From: Rhabdophis nuchalis
Taxonomy: Eukaryota > Chordata > Lepidosauria > Squamata > Natricidae
Length of the DNA stretch: 64,000 nucleotides
Assembly: GCA_039707465.1 (NCBI GenBank)
Contig: CM077643.1
Span: forward strand, 42,992,105-43,056,104
Direction of reading: 5' to 3'
Shown here in pieces: positions 45,442-55,553 of the stretch (position 1 is the stretch's first letter; each line of letters opens with the position of its first letter). Both the position numbers and the translations under genes were made by a program. The notes below the pieces were generated by a model. That model was not told the origin of the DNA, ran no database searches, and saw only the letters and a list, made by a program, of their open reading frames with translations.

Positions 45442-45452
45442 AAGCTGAGAAT
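45442..45452 (+). promoter_or_regulatory. Self-complementary primer-binding site of the gypsy element
   Basis: Just inside the 5' LTR, AAGCTGAGAAT is the exact reverse complement of ATTCTCAGCTT at 45,324-45,334 within the LTR. No tRNA-matching TGG start is present. In Tf1/sushi-type elements the first 11 nt of the RNA fold back on this site and prime cDNA synthesis. That mechanism is inferred here. Confidence 0.7.
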
Positions 45453-45471
45453 CACAAAAAACCCTGACCTG

Positions 45472-46002
45472 ATGTCGGAACCTTCACAAGAGGAGCCTCC
45501 GTTGGTGGAGGTCCTGCCTGAACCAATTTTGGGAGCTGAAGCATCGCATCCTCCTGTTCAATCTGAAGAGACCAGGTCAGTGATGGACTGCTTGGCTGGC
45601 CTAGATCTAAATCTGCCAGCTGAAGAATCAGTCAAACCAAAACGTTGGTCCGAAGGGGTAGGAATGAGTGGGGTAAACGTCTCCAGGCGTCGACTTTCCC
45701 CAAAGAAGGTCATTCCGGAGCTCTTAAGAGAAGAAAGGGAATTAAAAGAAATGGCTCAGGATTTACTCCGCCAGGCAGATGAGAAAAGAATGGCCCTGGA
45801 AAAAATCTGGGGGAGGGAGGCGGAACGCAAACAGCCAAAAAATTCACAGGCAGCTCCTGCCAGGCGAAGCAGGGCTTCAACACCATCCCCCCCTCCTCAG
45901 GCCGGCAGGGAATTGCGGAGAGAGGCAGCTTCTGCCAGGCAAAGCAGAAGTTCAACACCCTCCCCCCCCCCCTCAGGCCGGAAGAGAAGCCAATCCCATT
46001 AA
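45472..46002 (+). CDS. Gypsy gag N-terminal region
   Basis: A 176-codon frame starting 33 bp after the 5' LTR, at the first ATG with an open frame. It is acidic, then basic, with a heptad-like segment LLREERELKEMAQDLLRQAD (about 84-103) that could be a coiled coil. Two similar segments ending STPSPPP (about 136 and 164) come from a tandem repeat of about 75 bp. The frame then meets a run of 11 C (45,962-45,972) and ends soon after. The main gag-pol frame crosses the same run in another phase, so a one-base slip or indel there ends this frame early. Confidence 0.8.
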   Translation: MSEPSQEEPPLVEVLPEPILGAEASHPPVQSEETRSVMDCLAGLDLNLPAEESVKPKRWSEGVGMSGVNVSRRRLSPKKVIPELLREERELKEMAQDLLRQADEKRMALEKIWGREAERKQPKNSQAAPARRSRASTPSPPPQAGRELRREAASARQSRSSTPSPPPSGRKRSQSH

Positions 46003-49000
46003 CCCCCGCCGACTTGCAAAACTGCCTCCTTTGGGTGTAAAATACGACGGAAGTGCCGACAAACTGGCGTTTTTTCTAATTCACGTCGATAATTTCATGC
46101 AGTTTTACGCAGCTGACTTGGACGATGAAATCAAAATCAGAATTGTTTCTATGACCTTAGAAGATCAAGCTTCTAAGTGGCTGGTTTCATTGCATAATTG
46201 CCGCTCACCTGCGCTGCGCGATTTCGATCGTTTCATGAATGCTCTTAGAAGGCGTTTTGAAGACCCCCGTGTTGAAAGGAAAGCAAAGATGAAACTAAAA
46301 ACCTTACAGCAGGGGGGCATGTCTGTTCAGGCTTACACGCAAATTTTTCAGGAGTTATCAGTGTTTATGGTTGGTTATAGTGAACAGGCCCTAATGGACA
46401 TTTATGTTGAAGGGCTGAATAAAGACATTTATCAAACATGTGTGAACAGATTTCGCCCCGAGACTTTGAATGAATGGATAGATCTAGCTTCAGATGTTGA
46501 ATTGGATCAAGCCCACTTACAGGATCCAGTCCGTTTGGAGAAAAAACCACAGGAAGATAGCCCCAAATCTCACCCCCCTGCGAAAGATGTACGCATGCAA
46601 AGGGGGGAGGGGAGAACAACCCAGCCTCGCTCAGGCAGCTGTTATCGCTGTGGAAAGGAGGGGCACTGGGCAGACAAATGCCGATCAAGACCACCTCCAC
46701 GCCCTCCTTCTTCCTCGGACCGGAAACATCCTAAGACGCCAATCGCGCGCACCAAACCAGCTATGAGTGGGGTGGAGCCCATCAACCTCTCTGCTGACCA
46801 GCCCACCGCTGGCCCTGATGATTGGGAGGCGTCTTCAGACTCTTCTGACGACAATCTGGTGAGTCATCGCTCCGGTCCTCTTTATATTAATTTAAAGCTT
46901 TTAGCTCCATCTACTGGCCGTACATGCAATGTGCAGGCTCTCATTGACTCTGGGTGCTCAAAATGTCTCATAAGCCAAGACATCGTGTCTTCGATGGGTT
47001 TTCACCTTAAGACCCTGAAAACTCCCATAGCCTTTTGCCAAATGGATGGTTCTGTAGCTGGGGGAACCCCAGCATCTTTTATCACCGAACCAATTCATGT
47101 TTCTATAGGCACAGGCCATACTGAGACCATCAACTTTATTGTAACTGCCATTGCCGATAATGCTGTAATTTTGGGGGTCAATTGGCTTCGTAAATGGAAT
47201 CCTCTGATAAACTGGAAGGAAGGTTGGGTACGCATACCTTTATCTCTCCCGGAACATACCTCTCTTCCGTCAGAGAATGATCAACCCCCGCAAAATCACC
47301 CACCTCCCCTTATTGAATCTGCTGCACCTTTATTGGATTTTCCATCACCTGAAGTCATACCAGGCGAAGAGAAAATTCCCAGGGAATATTGGGACCTAAA
47401 GGATGCTTTCAGTGAAAGATCTTGTGATTCCCTCCCTCCTCATAGAGCTACTGACTGTTCAATTGATTTCCTCCCTGGGGTTCAATTGCCCAAACCTCGC
47501 ATGTACTCCATGACCCCACGGGAGATGGAGGAATTACGTAAATTCATCGATAAAAATCTTCAACGGGGTTTCATTGAACCAGCTAGGCCGCGTGTAGCTG
47601 CACCAGTTATGTTTAGGGAGAAAAAAGATGGTACTCTAAGATTAATACAAGACTACTCCTATCTCAACACCATTTGTGAACACAATATCTACCCCCTTCC
47701 GCTCATGAAGGACATGCTGGCTCACCTGGCTACCGGTAAGATTTTTACGAAATTGGACTTACGTGAAGCCTATTACAGGGTCAGAATCAAGGAGGGGGAC
47801 GAATGGAAAACAGCTTTTAACTGCCCGCTAGGATGTTTTCAATTTAAAGTCCTCCCGTTCGGTCTTCAAGGTGCCCCTTCAGTATTTATGCAACTGATAA
47901 ATGAGGTTCTCCACGAGCACCTTTACAAGGGAGTTATTGTTTGCATTGATGACATAATGGTTTACTCACAAACTCACGACGAGCACGTTAAACTGGTACG
48001 CTCCGTGTTAAACAAACTGCGTTCCGCAGAACTTTATGCCAAGCTCTCTAAGTGTGAGTTTCACCAGGAACAAATTGACTATTTGGGCTACCGTATCTCT
48101 TCTGAGGGAGTTGAAATGGATCCTGCTAAAGTCAAGGCAGTGACGGAGTGGGCCCCTCCCCGTCCTCGTAAACAACTACAGAGTTTTTTGGGATTTGCAA
48201 ATTTTTACCGCCAATTTATTCCGTCATTCGCTGATATTGCCTTACCCATTACAAACCTTCTGAAAACAAAAGGAGAAGGAAAGCCTCGTCCAGGGTCCCC
48301 ACTTAAATGGACAATGGAATGTCAAGCCGCTTTCGAGAAGCTTAAACGTTTGTTTGCGGCTGAACCTATTCTTAAACACCCCGATGTAAATTCCCCGTTT
48401 GTAATTCAGGCGGATGCCAGTGATGTCGCTGTGGGAGCGGTTTTGTTACAACTCAATCAACGTGGCCAATTGCAACCCTGTGCCTACACCTCTCGGAAAC
48501 TCACTACGTCCGAACATGGTTGGGCGATTTGGGAGAAAGAGGCTTTTGCTGTTCGGTGGGCTCTCATGACTTGGCGTCATTTCCTTGAAGGTGCCCCCCA
48601 TCCTTTCGAAGTTTGGACGGACCATAAAAATTTGGAAGCTCTTACCTCCTCTCGGAAATTGTCCCCAAGGCAACTTCGTTGGGCTCACTATTTCCATCGT
48701 TTCAATTTCCACCTTAAATATATTCCAGGAGGCAAAAATTTCATGGCTGATGCGCTTTCCAGATTGCCACAGTATGATGTTTCCAAACTCACTATAGTAC
48801 AACCCATCATGCCCCTCACTTTGCCAGCTTCTCCGGTATCTACTAAGGGCCATGCAACTGTCCAAACTACTCCACCTACTGACCTGATTGCTCGTATTAA
48901 GGACGAACTACTTACTGATGATTGGTATTCAGCACATTCTGGTGATTGCACTACCAGAGACGATCTTCCCTGGATTGGCTCGAAGATCTATGTTCCTGCT

Positions 49001-50284
49001 ACATTACGTCCTTTTGTCTTGCAACGCGCACACGACTCACGTTTAGCTGGTCATTTCGGCTTCGTTAAAACTGTGCACCTTGTCAAACGACAGTTCTGGT
49101 GGCCCTCCTTGAAAAAAGATGTTGAATCGTATATTGCCAGTTGCCCCGTATGTGCGGCTTCCAAACGTGCGCCGGGTAAGCCACAGGGTCTTCTCCAGTC
49201 TGTAGCTACGCCGGAGAGACCTTGGAAGGAAATTTCAATGGACTTTATAGTTGATCTTCCGCCCAGTCAGGGCTATACCGTTATCTGGGTAGTTACCGAT
49301 CTTTTTTCTAAACAAGTTCATTTTGTCCCCTGTGCTAAAATTCCTTCTTCCAAATCTCTGGCTCGACTATTCGTTTCTCATATCTATCGTTTTCATGGCG
49401 TCCCGCAACGCATCATCTCCGATAGGGGGACCCAGTTTACTTCCCTTTTTTGGAAAGAATTTTTGAGACTGATTGGCTCCGCCCAGAGCTTAAGCTCCGC
49501 CTACCACCCTCAGACGAATGGATCTTGTGAAAGGGTTAATTCCGTTCTGGAACAGTACTTACGTTGCTTTATTAATTTTCAACAGGATGATTGGGCTGAT
49601 CTTCTCATACATGCCGAAGTGGCATATAATAACTCTGTTCACTCCAGTACAAATATGACCCCCTTTAAAATCATCTACGGGCAGGACTTTGTACCCATCC
49701 CCGAACTGCCTCATGACTCGCCGACAGTTCCCTCTTTAACTGAATGGACCTCTAGACTGTCTTCTGTTTGGCCAGTTCTCCGGAAAACTTTGAACGATGC
49801 CCATGATTCGCACAAATTGTACGCTGACAAGAAACGGGCAGTCCCTCCCTCCTACAAAGTTGGCGATCAAGTTTATGTATCTACCAAAAATTTAGATAGC
49901 CCCCAGAAATGCAAGAAGTTGGGTCCCAAATTTGTTGGTCCTTTCAAAATAACCAAGATTATCAGCTCTGTGTCGGTCCGTTTGGATCTCCCAAAGACCT
50001 ACCGGCGACTGTACCCTGTATTCCATGTTCACTTGCTGAAACCTGCTCGTACCTCCCATCTCCGCAAACAGTTGCCTGATACACCTGCGCCTACCATGGT
50101 GGATGGTCACCAGCATTATGAGGTCCGCGATATTTTGGACTCCAGAATCCGCAGGAATAAGACTCAGTTCCTGGTCATGTGGAAAGATTTTCCCCCTTCT
50201 CACAACGAATGGGTGGATAAAGAGCATCTCAAAGCTCCTAAACTGGTACGCCAGTTTTATGCTAAATATCCACACAAACCTTGA
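45779..50284 (+). CDS. Gypsy gag-pol polyprotein
   Basis: An open frame of 1501 codons. Authentic gag sequence starts after the C-tract (about residue 66); the first part is shadow frame. Seen in order: capsid-like region (about 75-240), zinc knuckle CYRCGKEGHWADKC (about 287-300), protease ALIDSGCSKCLI (about 384-395), RT with KLDLREAYY and catalytic CIDDIMVYS (about 720), RNase H with IQADASDVAVGA (about 875), integrase HHCC zinc finger (about 1083-1128), integrase Asp-Asp-Glu in MDFIVDL, SDRGTQF and SCERVN (about 1153, 1213, 1250), and a chromodomain with HYEVRDILD and MWKDFP (about 1444-1495). Protease, RT and integrase catalytic residues all appear intact. The fused gag-pol layout, without a separate pol frame, fits Tf1/sushi-like chromoviruses. 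Confidence 0.93.
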   Translation: MRKEWPWKKSGGGRRNANSQKIHRQLLPGEAGLQHHPPLLRPAGNCGERQLLPGKAEVQHPPPPPQAGREANPINPRRLAKLPPLGVKYDGSADKLAFFLIHVDNFMQFYAADLDDEIKIRIVSMTLEDQASKWLVSLHNCRSPALRDFDRFMNALRRRFEDPRVERKAKMKLKTLQQGGMSVQAYTQIFQELSVFMVGYSEQALMDIYVEGLNKDIYQTCVNRFRPETLNEWIDLASDVELDQAHLQDPVRLEKKPQEDSPKSHPPAKDVRMQRGEGRTTQPRSGSCYRCGKEGHWADKCRSRPPPRPPSSSDRKHPKTPIARTKPAMSGVEPINLSADQPTAGPDDWEASSDSSDDNLVSHRSGPLYINLKLLAPSTGRTCNVQALIDSGCSKCLISQDIVSSMGFHLKTLKTPIAFCQMDGSVAGGTPASFITEPIHVSIGTGHTETINFIVTAIADNAVILGVNWLRKWNPLINWKEGWVRIPLSLPEHTSLPSENDQPPQNHPPPLIESAAPLLDFPSPEVIPGEEKIPREYWDLKDAFSERSCDSLPPHRATDCSIDFLPGVQLPKPRMYSMTPREMEELRKFIDKNLQRGFIEPARPRVAAPVMFREKKDGTLRLIQDYSYLNTICEHNIYPLPLMKDMLAHLATGKIFTKLDLREAYYRVRIKEGDEWKTAFNCPLGCFQFKVLPFGLQGAPSVFMQLINEVLHEHLYKGVIVCIDDIMVYSQTHDEHVKLVRSVLNKLRSAELYAKLSKCEFHQEQIDYLGYRISSEGVEMDPAKVKAVTEWAPPRPRKQLQSFLGFANFYRQFIPSFADIALPITNLLKTKGEGKPRPGSPLKWTMECQAAFEKLKRLFAAEPILKHPDVNSPFVIQADASDVAVGAVLLQLNQRGQLQPCAYTSRKLTTSEHGWAIWEKEAFAVRWALMTWRHFLEGAPHPFEVWTDHKNLEALTSSRKLSPRQLRWAHYFHRFNFHLKYIPGGKNFMADALSRLPQYDVSKLTIVQPIMPLTLPASPVSTKGHATVQTTPPTDLIARIKDELLTDDWYSAHSGDCTTRDDLPWIGSKIYVPATLRPFVLQRAHDSRLAGHFGFVKTVHLVKRQFWWPSLKKDVESYIASCPVCAASKRAPGKPQGLLQSVATPERPWKEISMDFIVDLPPSQGYTVIWVVTDLFSKQVHFVPCAKIPSSKSLARLFVSHIYRFHGVPQRIISDRGTQFTSLFWKEFLRLIGSAQSLSSAYHPQTNGSCERVNSVLEQYLRCFINFQQDDWADLLIHAEVAYNNSVHSSTNMTPFKIIYGQDFVPIPELPHDSPTVPSLTEWTSRLSSVWPVLRKTLNDAHDSHKLYADKKRAVPPSYKVGDQVYVSTKNLDSPQKCKKLGPKFVGPFKITKIISSVSVRLDLPKTYRRLYPVFHVHLLKPARTSHLRKQLPDTPAPTMVDGHQHYEVRDILDSRIRRNKTQFLVMWKDFPPSHNEWVDKEHLKAPKLVRQFYAKYPHKP

Positions 50285-50381
50285 CTTTTTTCCCTTCTCC
50301 TATCTGTTGTTTGTCTGTCCTTCCTTGTCTTTCAGGTGTAGCCTATCGTGTTCCGATTGCTGCCCCGGATTTCTCGCTGTT

Positions 50382-50398
50382 CCTGGAGGAGGTCCGGA
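50382..50398 (+). promoter_or_regulatory. Probable polypurine tract of the gypsy element
   Basis: TGGAGGAGGTCCGGA directly precedes the 3' LTR, in the place of the plus-strand primer. It is short and interrupted by TCC. Confidence 0.5.
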
Positions 50399-50766
50399 TG
50401 TCAGTCTCGCTAGTTCCTGCTTCGCTGCCATGGAAACGGGGAGGGTGGGGGGCGTTGGGATGAGTGTGTTCTGCTGGTGGACAATGTTGATGGTTCGTGT
50501 TATCTCTTGGTTAACGGACCTGCATTCCAGGATGGTGAAGACTTGCCCACCTGATGTTGGAGATGGAAGCATATTGGACAGTGCAAAGGGGGGGTATGGG
50601 GATTGGGATGGGCTTAAGCTTAATACTTTCTGTTCGCGCCTAAACTATTCATTCTCAGCTTTACTTGGTCTGTACACTTTTGTTACTTAGTAAAAGGAGC
50701 CTTATTCATTTCAAAATAATGTCTAAGCGTGGTCTTTCCTAAGTCAACGAAGAAGCAGGCCTGACA
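50399..50766 (+). repeat. 3' LTR of the gypsy element
   Basis: 368 bp and one T shorter than the 5' LTR, otherwise the same as far as I can read. Confidence 0.93.
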
Positions 50767-50907
50767 ATGAGAAATGTTTCCCCTTTTGCATTTGAGCCTG
50801 CAAGAAGGGACAGAGAAGAAAAAAGGGAAAGGGGAAAGAAAAAGAAAAATAAGGAAAGAGGAGAAGGAAGAAGAAAGGAGAAGGAAGATGGATGAATGGA
50901 TGGGTGG

Positions 50908-51000
50908 AAGGAAGGAAGGAAGGAAGGAAGGAAGGAAGGAAGGAAGGAAGGAAGGAAGGAAGGAAGGAAGGAAGGAAGGAAGGAAGGAAGGAAGGAAGGG
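50908..51000. repeat. GGAA microsatellite
   Basis: About 23 units of GGAA/GAAG type at the end of a 180-bp purine-rich stretch (50,815-51,000) just downstream of the gypsy element. Confidence 0.92.
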
Positions 51001-51004
51001 ATTA

Positions 51005-51917
51005 TAATGAGAGTAAGCACTCGGCCATCACTGGTGCCCCTGGCATGAGTGATGTTGAGCTGGCCACACCCACCCAGGCCACACCTATCCCTGGCCGCTG
51101 AGGCTCTGCTACTTCGGTCCATAAGAGATTCCATGGAATTAAGGTATGTTCACTACTCCCAAGAATATTAAGAGATAGTAAATTGTACTTCCTTCTTTTT
51201 CTTGTTTGTAAAAAAAAACAAAACCAAGCAATTATCAACTATTAAAAATACCTTCCCCTCCCTCCTTTTCAACTAATAAATTCTTTAAGCATCTTTCACC
51301 ACCCATCTCCAATGTTTGATTATCTGTCTTTTCTATGCAGTGATTAAAATTACACTAACAATAAAACACTTTTGTTTGGTTGGTAATTGCAAGTAACAGC
51401 AGCAACTCTTGTTTCCAGATGCCTTACTTTATTATCTTCCTTCAGAAAGGTCTTAATATTTATGTGATTTATTGATCACTTAAAATGTCAGCCCAACCAT
51501 TAAGAAATGCATTTCGCTGCAAGTCACCTAATTTCCTAGTACATAATTTCTTAATAAACAGATATGTTGTGGAGAAACATTAATTAATTCCCTTTCCCCT
51601 GCCCCCCAATTAGGAGATGCATTTTAGAGACAGAAGTTTCAATGGAGCTTAAGGATGATTTATACCTTTCTGTGGCTGTTGAAAAAGGATGTATTGAGAC
51701 AGATTCAACAAAAAACTCATTTAGTAATGGAAGGACATTTGAGATTTACATCAAAGCCAGGAGAGGAATTTTGAGGAAATCATGACATTGTCTTCTTAAC
51801 TAATGAAATCTGATGGAATGTGGTGGACAGGATTCCCCAGGAGGGAGGGGTGCATTCCAGAGGAACTAAGAGCCAACTCCGTTCAGATAGCTTGTGTGAG
51901 AGAAAGAGGATGAAGAC
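51005..51917. other. Stretch with no recognised gene
   Basis: No supported feature; short open frames only. Confidence 0.4.
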
Positions 51918-51925
51918 AACCACTC

Positions 51926-52163
51926 CAGGGGTGGGTTCCGGCAGGCATTACTGCTGCTTTGCTCATGTGTGTGCTGCACGCACATGCACAGTGCAATTAA
52001 AATTGCTATGTGCATGCGCAGAACTGAAAAACAAGATGGCAGCACTGTAGGAACCAGATTGGAGGCATGGCAGGCCTGGGTCACTGCCGGTTCCAATGAC
52101 CCAGACCGCCAAACGACTACCAGTTCAGCCAAACCAGTCCAAACCGGTAGGAACCCACCATTG
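51926..52163. mobile_element. hAT-type element, CAGAGGTGGG family
   Basis: Starts CAGGGGTGGGTTCCGGCAGG and ends TAGGAACCCACCATTG. Flanks AACCACTC and AACCATTT differ by two C-to-T changes. Confidence 0.75.
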
Positions 52164-52339
52164 AACCATTTCCTAACAGTTCTCAGAGTGTATGTTATAT
52201 ACAGCATAAGTAGTAGTGTGCTTCAGTGCCTATAGGTGTGGAACAATACATAAATCTGTTTGGAAAAATCGCTGTGTGTGTTTCTTGGTTTTGGGAGCTT
52301 GACAAATGTTGCCAGAATGAACCAGTCTACTATTTACTC

Positions 52340-52660
52340 CAACCATATACTCTGAGTCCCAAAGGTTCTTTTTCAAAAGACAACTGGGCCTTCTGTTGTT
52401 TTTTGTCCCCTTGAAGATGTTTCACTTTTCAGCCAAGAAGCTTCTTCAGCTGAATGGTGGCAAATGGATTTATATTCCTTGCAGTCATCTGGCACTTTCT
52501 CTGAGAGTCGCTGAGGCCACTTGGAGGTTTATCTGTGTCCTCAGAGTCACCTGAATAGTGAAAATGGGTGTGGAGCCTCCTTGGAACTGCTGAAAGGACT
52601 GTGTTTTAAACAGGAGGTAGATGGTGTCATATCCCTGCTCCTCTGTTGAGAGAGAGTTGT
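52340..52660 (+). mobile_element. Unassigned TIR/foldback repeat, copy 4 (longest)
   Basis: Starts near GAGTCCCAAAGGTTC. GAAGATGTTTCACTTTTC and CCAAGAAGCTTCTTCAGC are followed by about 200 bp not kept in the shorter copies (CATCTGGCACTTTCTCTG and onward). Confidence 0.5.
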
Positions 52661-52664
52661 TCAA

Positions 52665-53067
52665 TTTTTATGAAGAACGGTTGCAGGAGCTGGGTATGTC
52701 TAGTTCGATGAAGAGAAGGACCAGGGGAGACATGATAGCAGTGTTCTGATATCTCAGAGGGAGGCACAAAGAAGAGGGAATCAAACTATTCTCCAAGGCA
52801 CCTGGGGGCAGGACAAGAAGCAATGGGTGGAAACTAATCAAGGAGAGAAGCAACTTAGAACTAAGGAGAAATTTCCTGCCAGTTAGAACAATTAACCTCT
52901 GGAACAGCTTGCCTCCAGAAGTTGTGAATGCCCCAACCCTGGAAGTCTTTAAAAAGATGTTAGATAGCCATTTGTCTGAAATGGTATAAGGTTCCTGCCC
53001 AAGCAGGGGGTTGGACTAGAAGACCTACAAGGTCCCTTCCAACTCTGCTATTGTATTGTATTGTAAT
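52665..53067 (+). mobile_element. CR1 LINE 3' fragment
   Basis: Begins at the CR1 block for LQELGMSS and ends with GACCTACAAGGTCCCTTCCA and three to four ATTGT units. Confidence 0.87.
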
Positions 53068-53149
53068 TTTAATGTAGATGGCCTCTGACATCTCATTTAA
53101 ACCAGTGGTCCTCTCTGTCCGTATTCTTCTTCTTCCACATTCTGGACAT

Positions 53150-53275
53150 TTTCCTTGAAATGAAACATCTTCAAGGAAAAAAAACAAGAAAGGCAATTGC
53201 CTTTTGAAAAAGCAGCTTTGGGATAACCATGACCTGGTTGACTGAGAATCTCCATAGACATATACTCTGAAAATA
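53150..53275 (-). mobile_element. Unassigned TIR/foldback repeat, copy 5
   Basis: Minus-strand copy: TCTATGGAGATTCTCAGTC end, then CAGGTCATGGTTATCCC and TGAAGATGTTTCATTTC. Confidence 0.5.
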
Positions 53276-53279
53276 GGAA

Positions 53280-53611
53280 ATGGGAGGGATCTCTCTTAGT
53301 GTGCCATATGAGCTCCTTCTCATTACATCCCACACTTCTCTTTCACCACTCAGTTGGGTTTATTTTGGTCATGTTCAGAAACAACTGAAATATCAGGTCA
53401 ATGGTTTAGAGCAGCTCCACATCAAAGACTGTTGCTTAAACAGCTGGTGAGGTAGCAAAGCCTCCATCCAAAGCATTCACCCACACTTGCCCACATCTAC
53501 CCTGCCACACTTTCAGGAGAATGACCAGATCCTAATAGCTAGTGATGCTGTGTGGGAAGATAAACAAAGCTAGGGGAATCTATCAACCACTGCCCTTAAA
53601 TTGTCCCACAG
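53280..53611. other. Stretch with no recognised feature
   Basis: No supported feature. Confidence 0.4.
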
Positions 53612-53625
53612 TAAAGCTTACAAAA

Positions 53626-53970
53626 GGATGTCTCAGTGGCTAAGATGCTGAGCTTGTCGATCAAAAGGTCAGGAGTTCAGTGGTTCGAATCCCTAGTGCC
53701 ACACAATAAGGTGAGCTCCCACTACTTATCCAGCTTCTGCCAATCTAGCAGTTCGAAAGCACATTAAAAAATGCAAGTAGAAAAATAGGAACCACCTTTG
53801 GTGGGAAGGTAACAGCATTCTATGTGCCTTCAGCATTTAATCATGCCGGCCACATGATCACGGGGATGTCTTCGGACAGCGCTGACTCTTCCGCTTTGAA
53901 ACAGATATGAGCACTGCCCCGTAGAGTCGGGAATGACTAGCACATATGTGCAAGGGGAATCTTTAGCTTT
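53626..53970 (+). mobile_element. Sauria-type tRNA SINE with target duplication
   Basis: tRNA-like head (TCTCAGTGGCTAAGATGC, GGTTCGAATCCC as B box), CCACCTTTGGTGGGAAGGTA centre, BovB-like tail AGAGTCGGGAATGACTAGC. Flanks TAAAGCTTACAAAA and TAAAGCTTAAAAAC are a probable duplication. Confidence 0.88.
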
Positions 53971-54239
53971 TAAAGCTTAAAAACAGGACATCTCATAAAC
54001 CTCATTACTAAGGGAGATTATTGCTCAGCCATCAGGGGAGAATAAATTATGGAAGCATATTTGGCTGTCAAGTCAAGGCCTGGAGGAATGCATATTAATG
54101 TGACCATGAAGAAGAATCCCAAAATGAATAATATCAAATATAGAAATTGTAGTATTCATAAGGTTTGAATAGTAGGGAAGTCACAGGCCTTCTGCTTATG
54201 TGAAGAAAAATTATAAATAGTCCCTAAAAACACATAAAA

Positions 54240-54860
54240 CATAGAATATAGAATAACATGGTTTGATGGGACCTTGAAGCTCATCTTGTCCAACCACATG
54301 CTCATGCATGAGGTCCTATACCTGTGATGGTGAACAGAGGCATTTGTTAGGGCACATGAGGTGTTGTCCTGTCAGCTCCAGTGTGCATGTGCATGCATGT
54401 GAGCGCATGTGCACGCTGGCCAGCTGATTTTGGCCTTCTTTTTCAGCCACTTTTCACCCTCTGGAGGCTTCAGGGGAAACGCCCCTACGGGCAAACCAGA
54501 AGTCACTGTTCCTGAACTTCCGGGTTGCATGTAGGGCTGTTTTTCACCCTCTGGAGGTTTCAGGGAAGCCTCCTGAAGGTTCCAGAGGGTCTGCAGGGGC
54601 CAGGGGGGCTGTTTTCACCCTCCCCAGGCGCCTAGAAAGCCTCTGGAGCCTGGGGAAGGTGAAAAATGGGTCCATCAGGAGGAGGGTGGTGGTCATGTGT
54701 GCATGCATGCGGGGTCACATGCATAGCATTATGGGTGTGGGCACGCCTGTGCATGACCACCATCCCTGTGCTCCCCTCGCTTTTGGTACGCAATCCGAAA
54801 AAGGTTCGCCATCACTGTCTTATACCATTCCAGACTAACTATTGCCCAATCTTAAACAAG
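54240..54860 (-). mobile_element. Old CR1-like 3' end split by a hAT element
   Basis: TTTGATGGGACCTTGAAGCTC and CATTCCAGACTAAC are the CR1 3' UTR and adjoining coding text. They flank the hAT element at 54,322-54,817. Confidence 0.55.
54322..54817. mobile_element. hAT-type element, CAGTGATGGCGAACC family
   Basis: Starts CTGTGATGGTGAACAGAGG and ends AAGGTTCGCCATCACTG. Flanks TCCTATAC and TCTTATAC are an 8-bp duplication with one change. The body has CACCCTCTGGAGG repeated twice. Confidence 0.82.
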
Positions 54861-54864
54861 TATG

Positions 54865-55548
54865 GAACATTAATCATTATGGAAAAATATGGAAAATATG
54901 TTTATTCTTGAAGGCATATAATGCTTAGACATCATCTCAGTTAAAATGGAATCTCTCTGAGTAGGTTGCTTCAGGCCTACTTTAAGCTCAATGGTTTTGC
55001 AAAACTCCAGTCGTTTCCCAGTGCATTTCAGAATCCATCACGACAGCAAGCAGAGCTCATAGAAAACAAAGAGAATATCAGAGCAGAGATACTAGCAGTC
55101 AACCCCATATTTTTCAATGCTTTCTGATTCCATGATGAATGAGCTCTTCGGATGGGCAGTCTTTGATCCAGGTTTCAAAGGAAGGAAATGGAGCCAATTT
55201 TTCCACAAAACACCAATGCTAAAAAAAAAACCCGAGGGTAGCTACTGGCAGAAATCTCAACGTGACATGCGTGATGTAACATCCTATTTCTTATCAGAGT
55301 CAGACCCCATCAATTCCAACTTGTTAGCTCCCCAATGTCAATGGTTCACCAGGACGTGGTGTAAGAAAGCCCACCAGCCCTTGAACCTGGGCCAGATAAA
55401 AAGCCAGTTTGTTCTGAATCAGAATAAATAAATAATACATAAATAATGTCTAATCCAAAGCAAAGCTACTTTAATATACTTGTGTTTGAAAATTACTTTT
55501 CATTTCCTGATTATGCAAACATAGCATAATTGTTCCAGAAAGTTCAGG
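54865..55548. other. Stretch with no recognised gene
   Basis: The 104-codon frame at 55,117-55,431 has no motif I know. Confidence 0.4.
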
Positions 55549-55553
55549 ATGCC

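Larger units (their letters stand above)
45071..50766 (+). mobile_element. Ty3/gypsy chromovirus, complete with two LTRs
   Basis: 5.7 kb. LTRs at 45,071-45,439 and 50,399-50,766 begin TG and end CA. A perfect 5-bp duplication, ATGAG, lies at 45,066-45,070 and 50,767-50,771. The LTRs look identical except for one T indel (TTTAAGC versus TTAAGC), so the insertion is recent. The interior holds gag, protease, RT, RNase H, integrase and a C-terminal chromodomain, the order of vertebrate chromoviruses. There is no env. One shift in a C-tract separates the start of gag from the rest. Confidence 0.95.

Noticed and set aside
45472..46002. A domesticated gag-derived host gene (PEG10-like)
   Set aside because: It lies between two near-identical LTRs with a fresh target duplication and is followed by pol, so it belongs to a mobile element.
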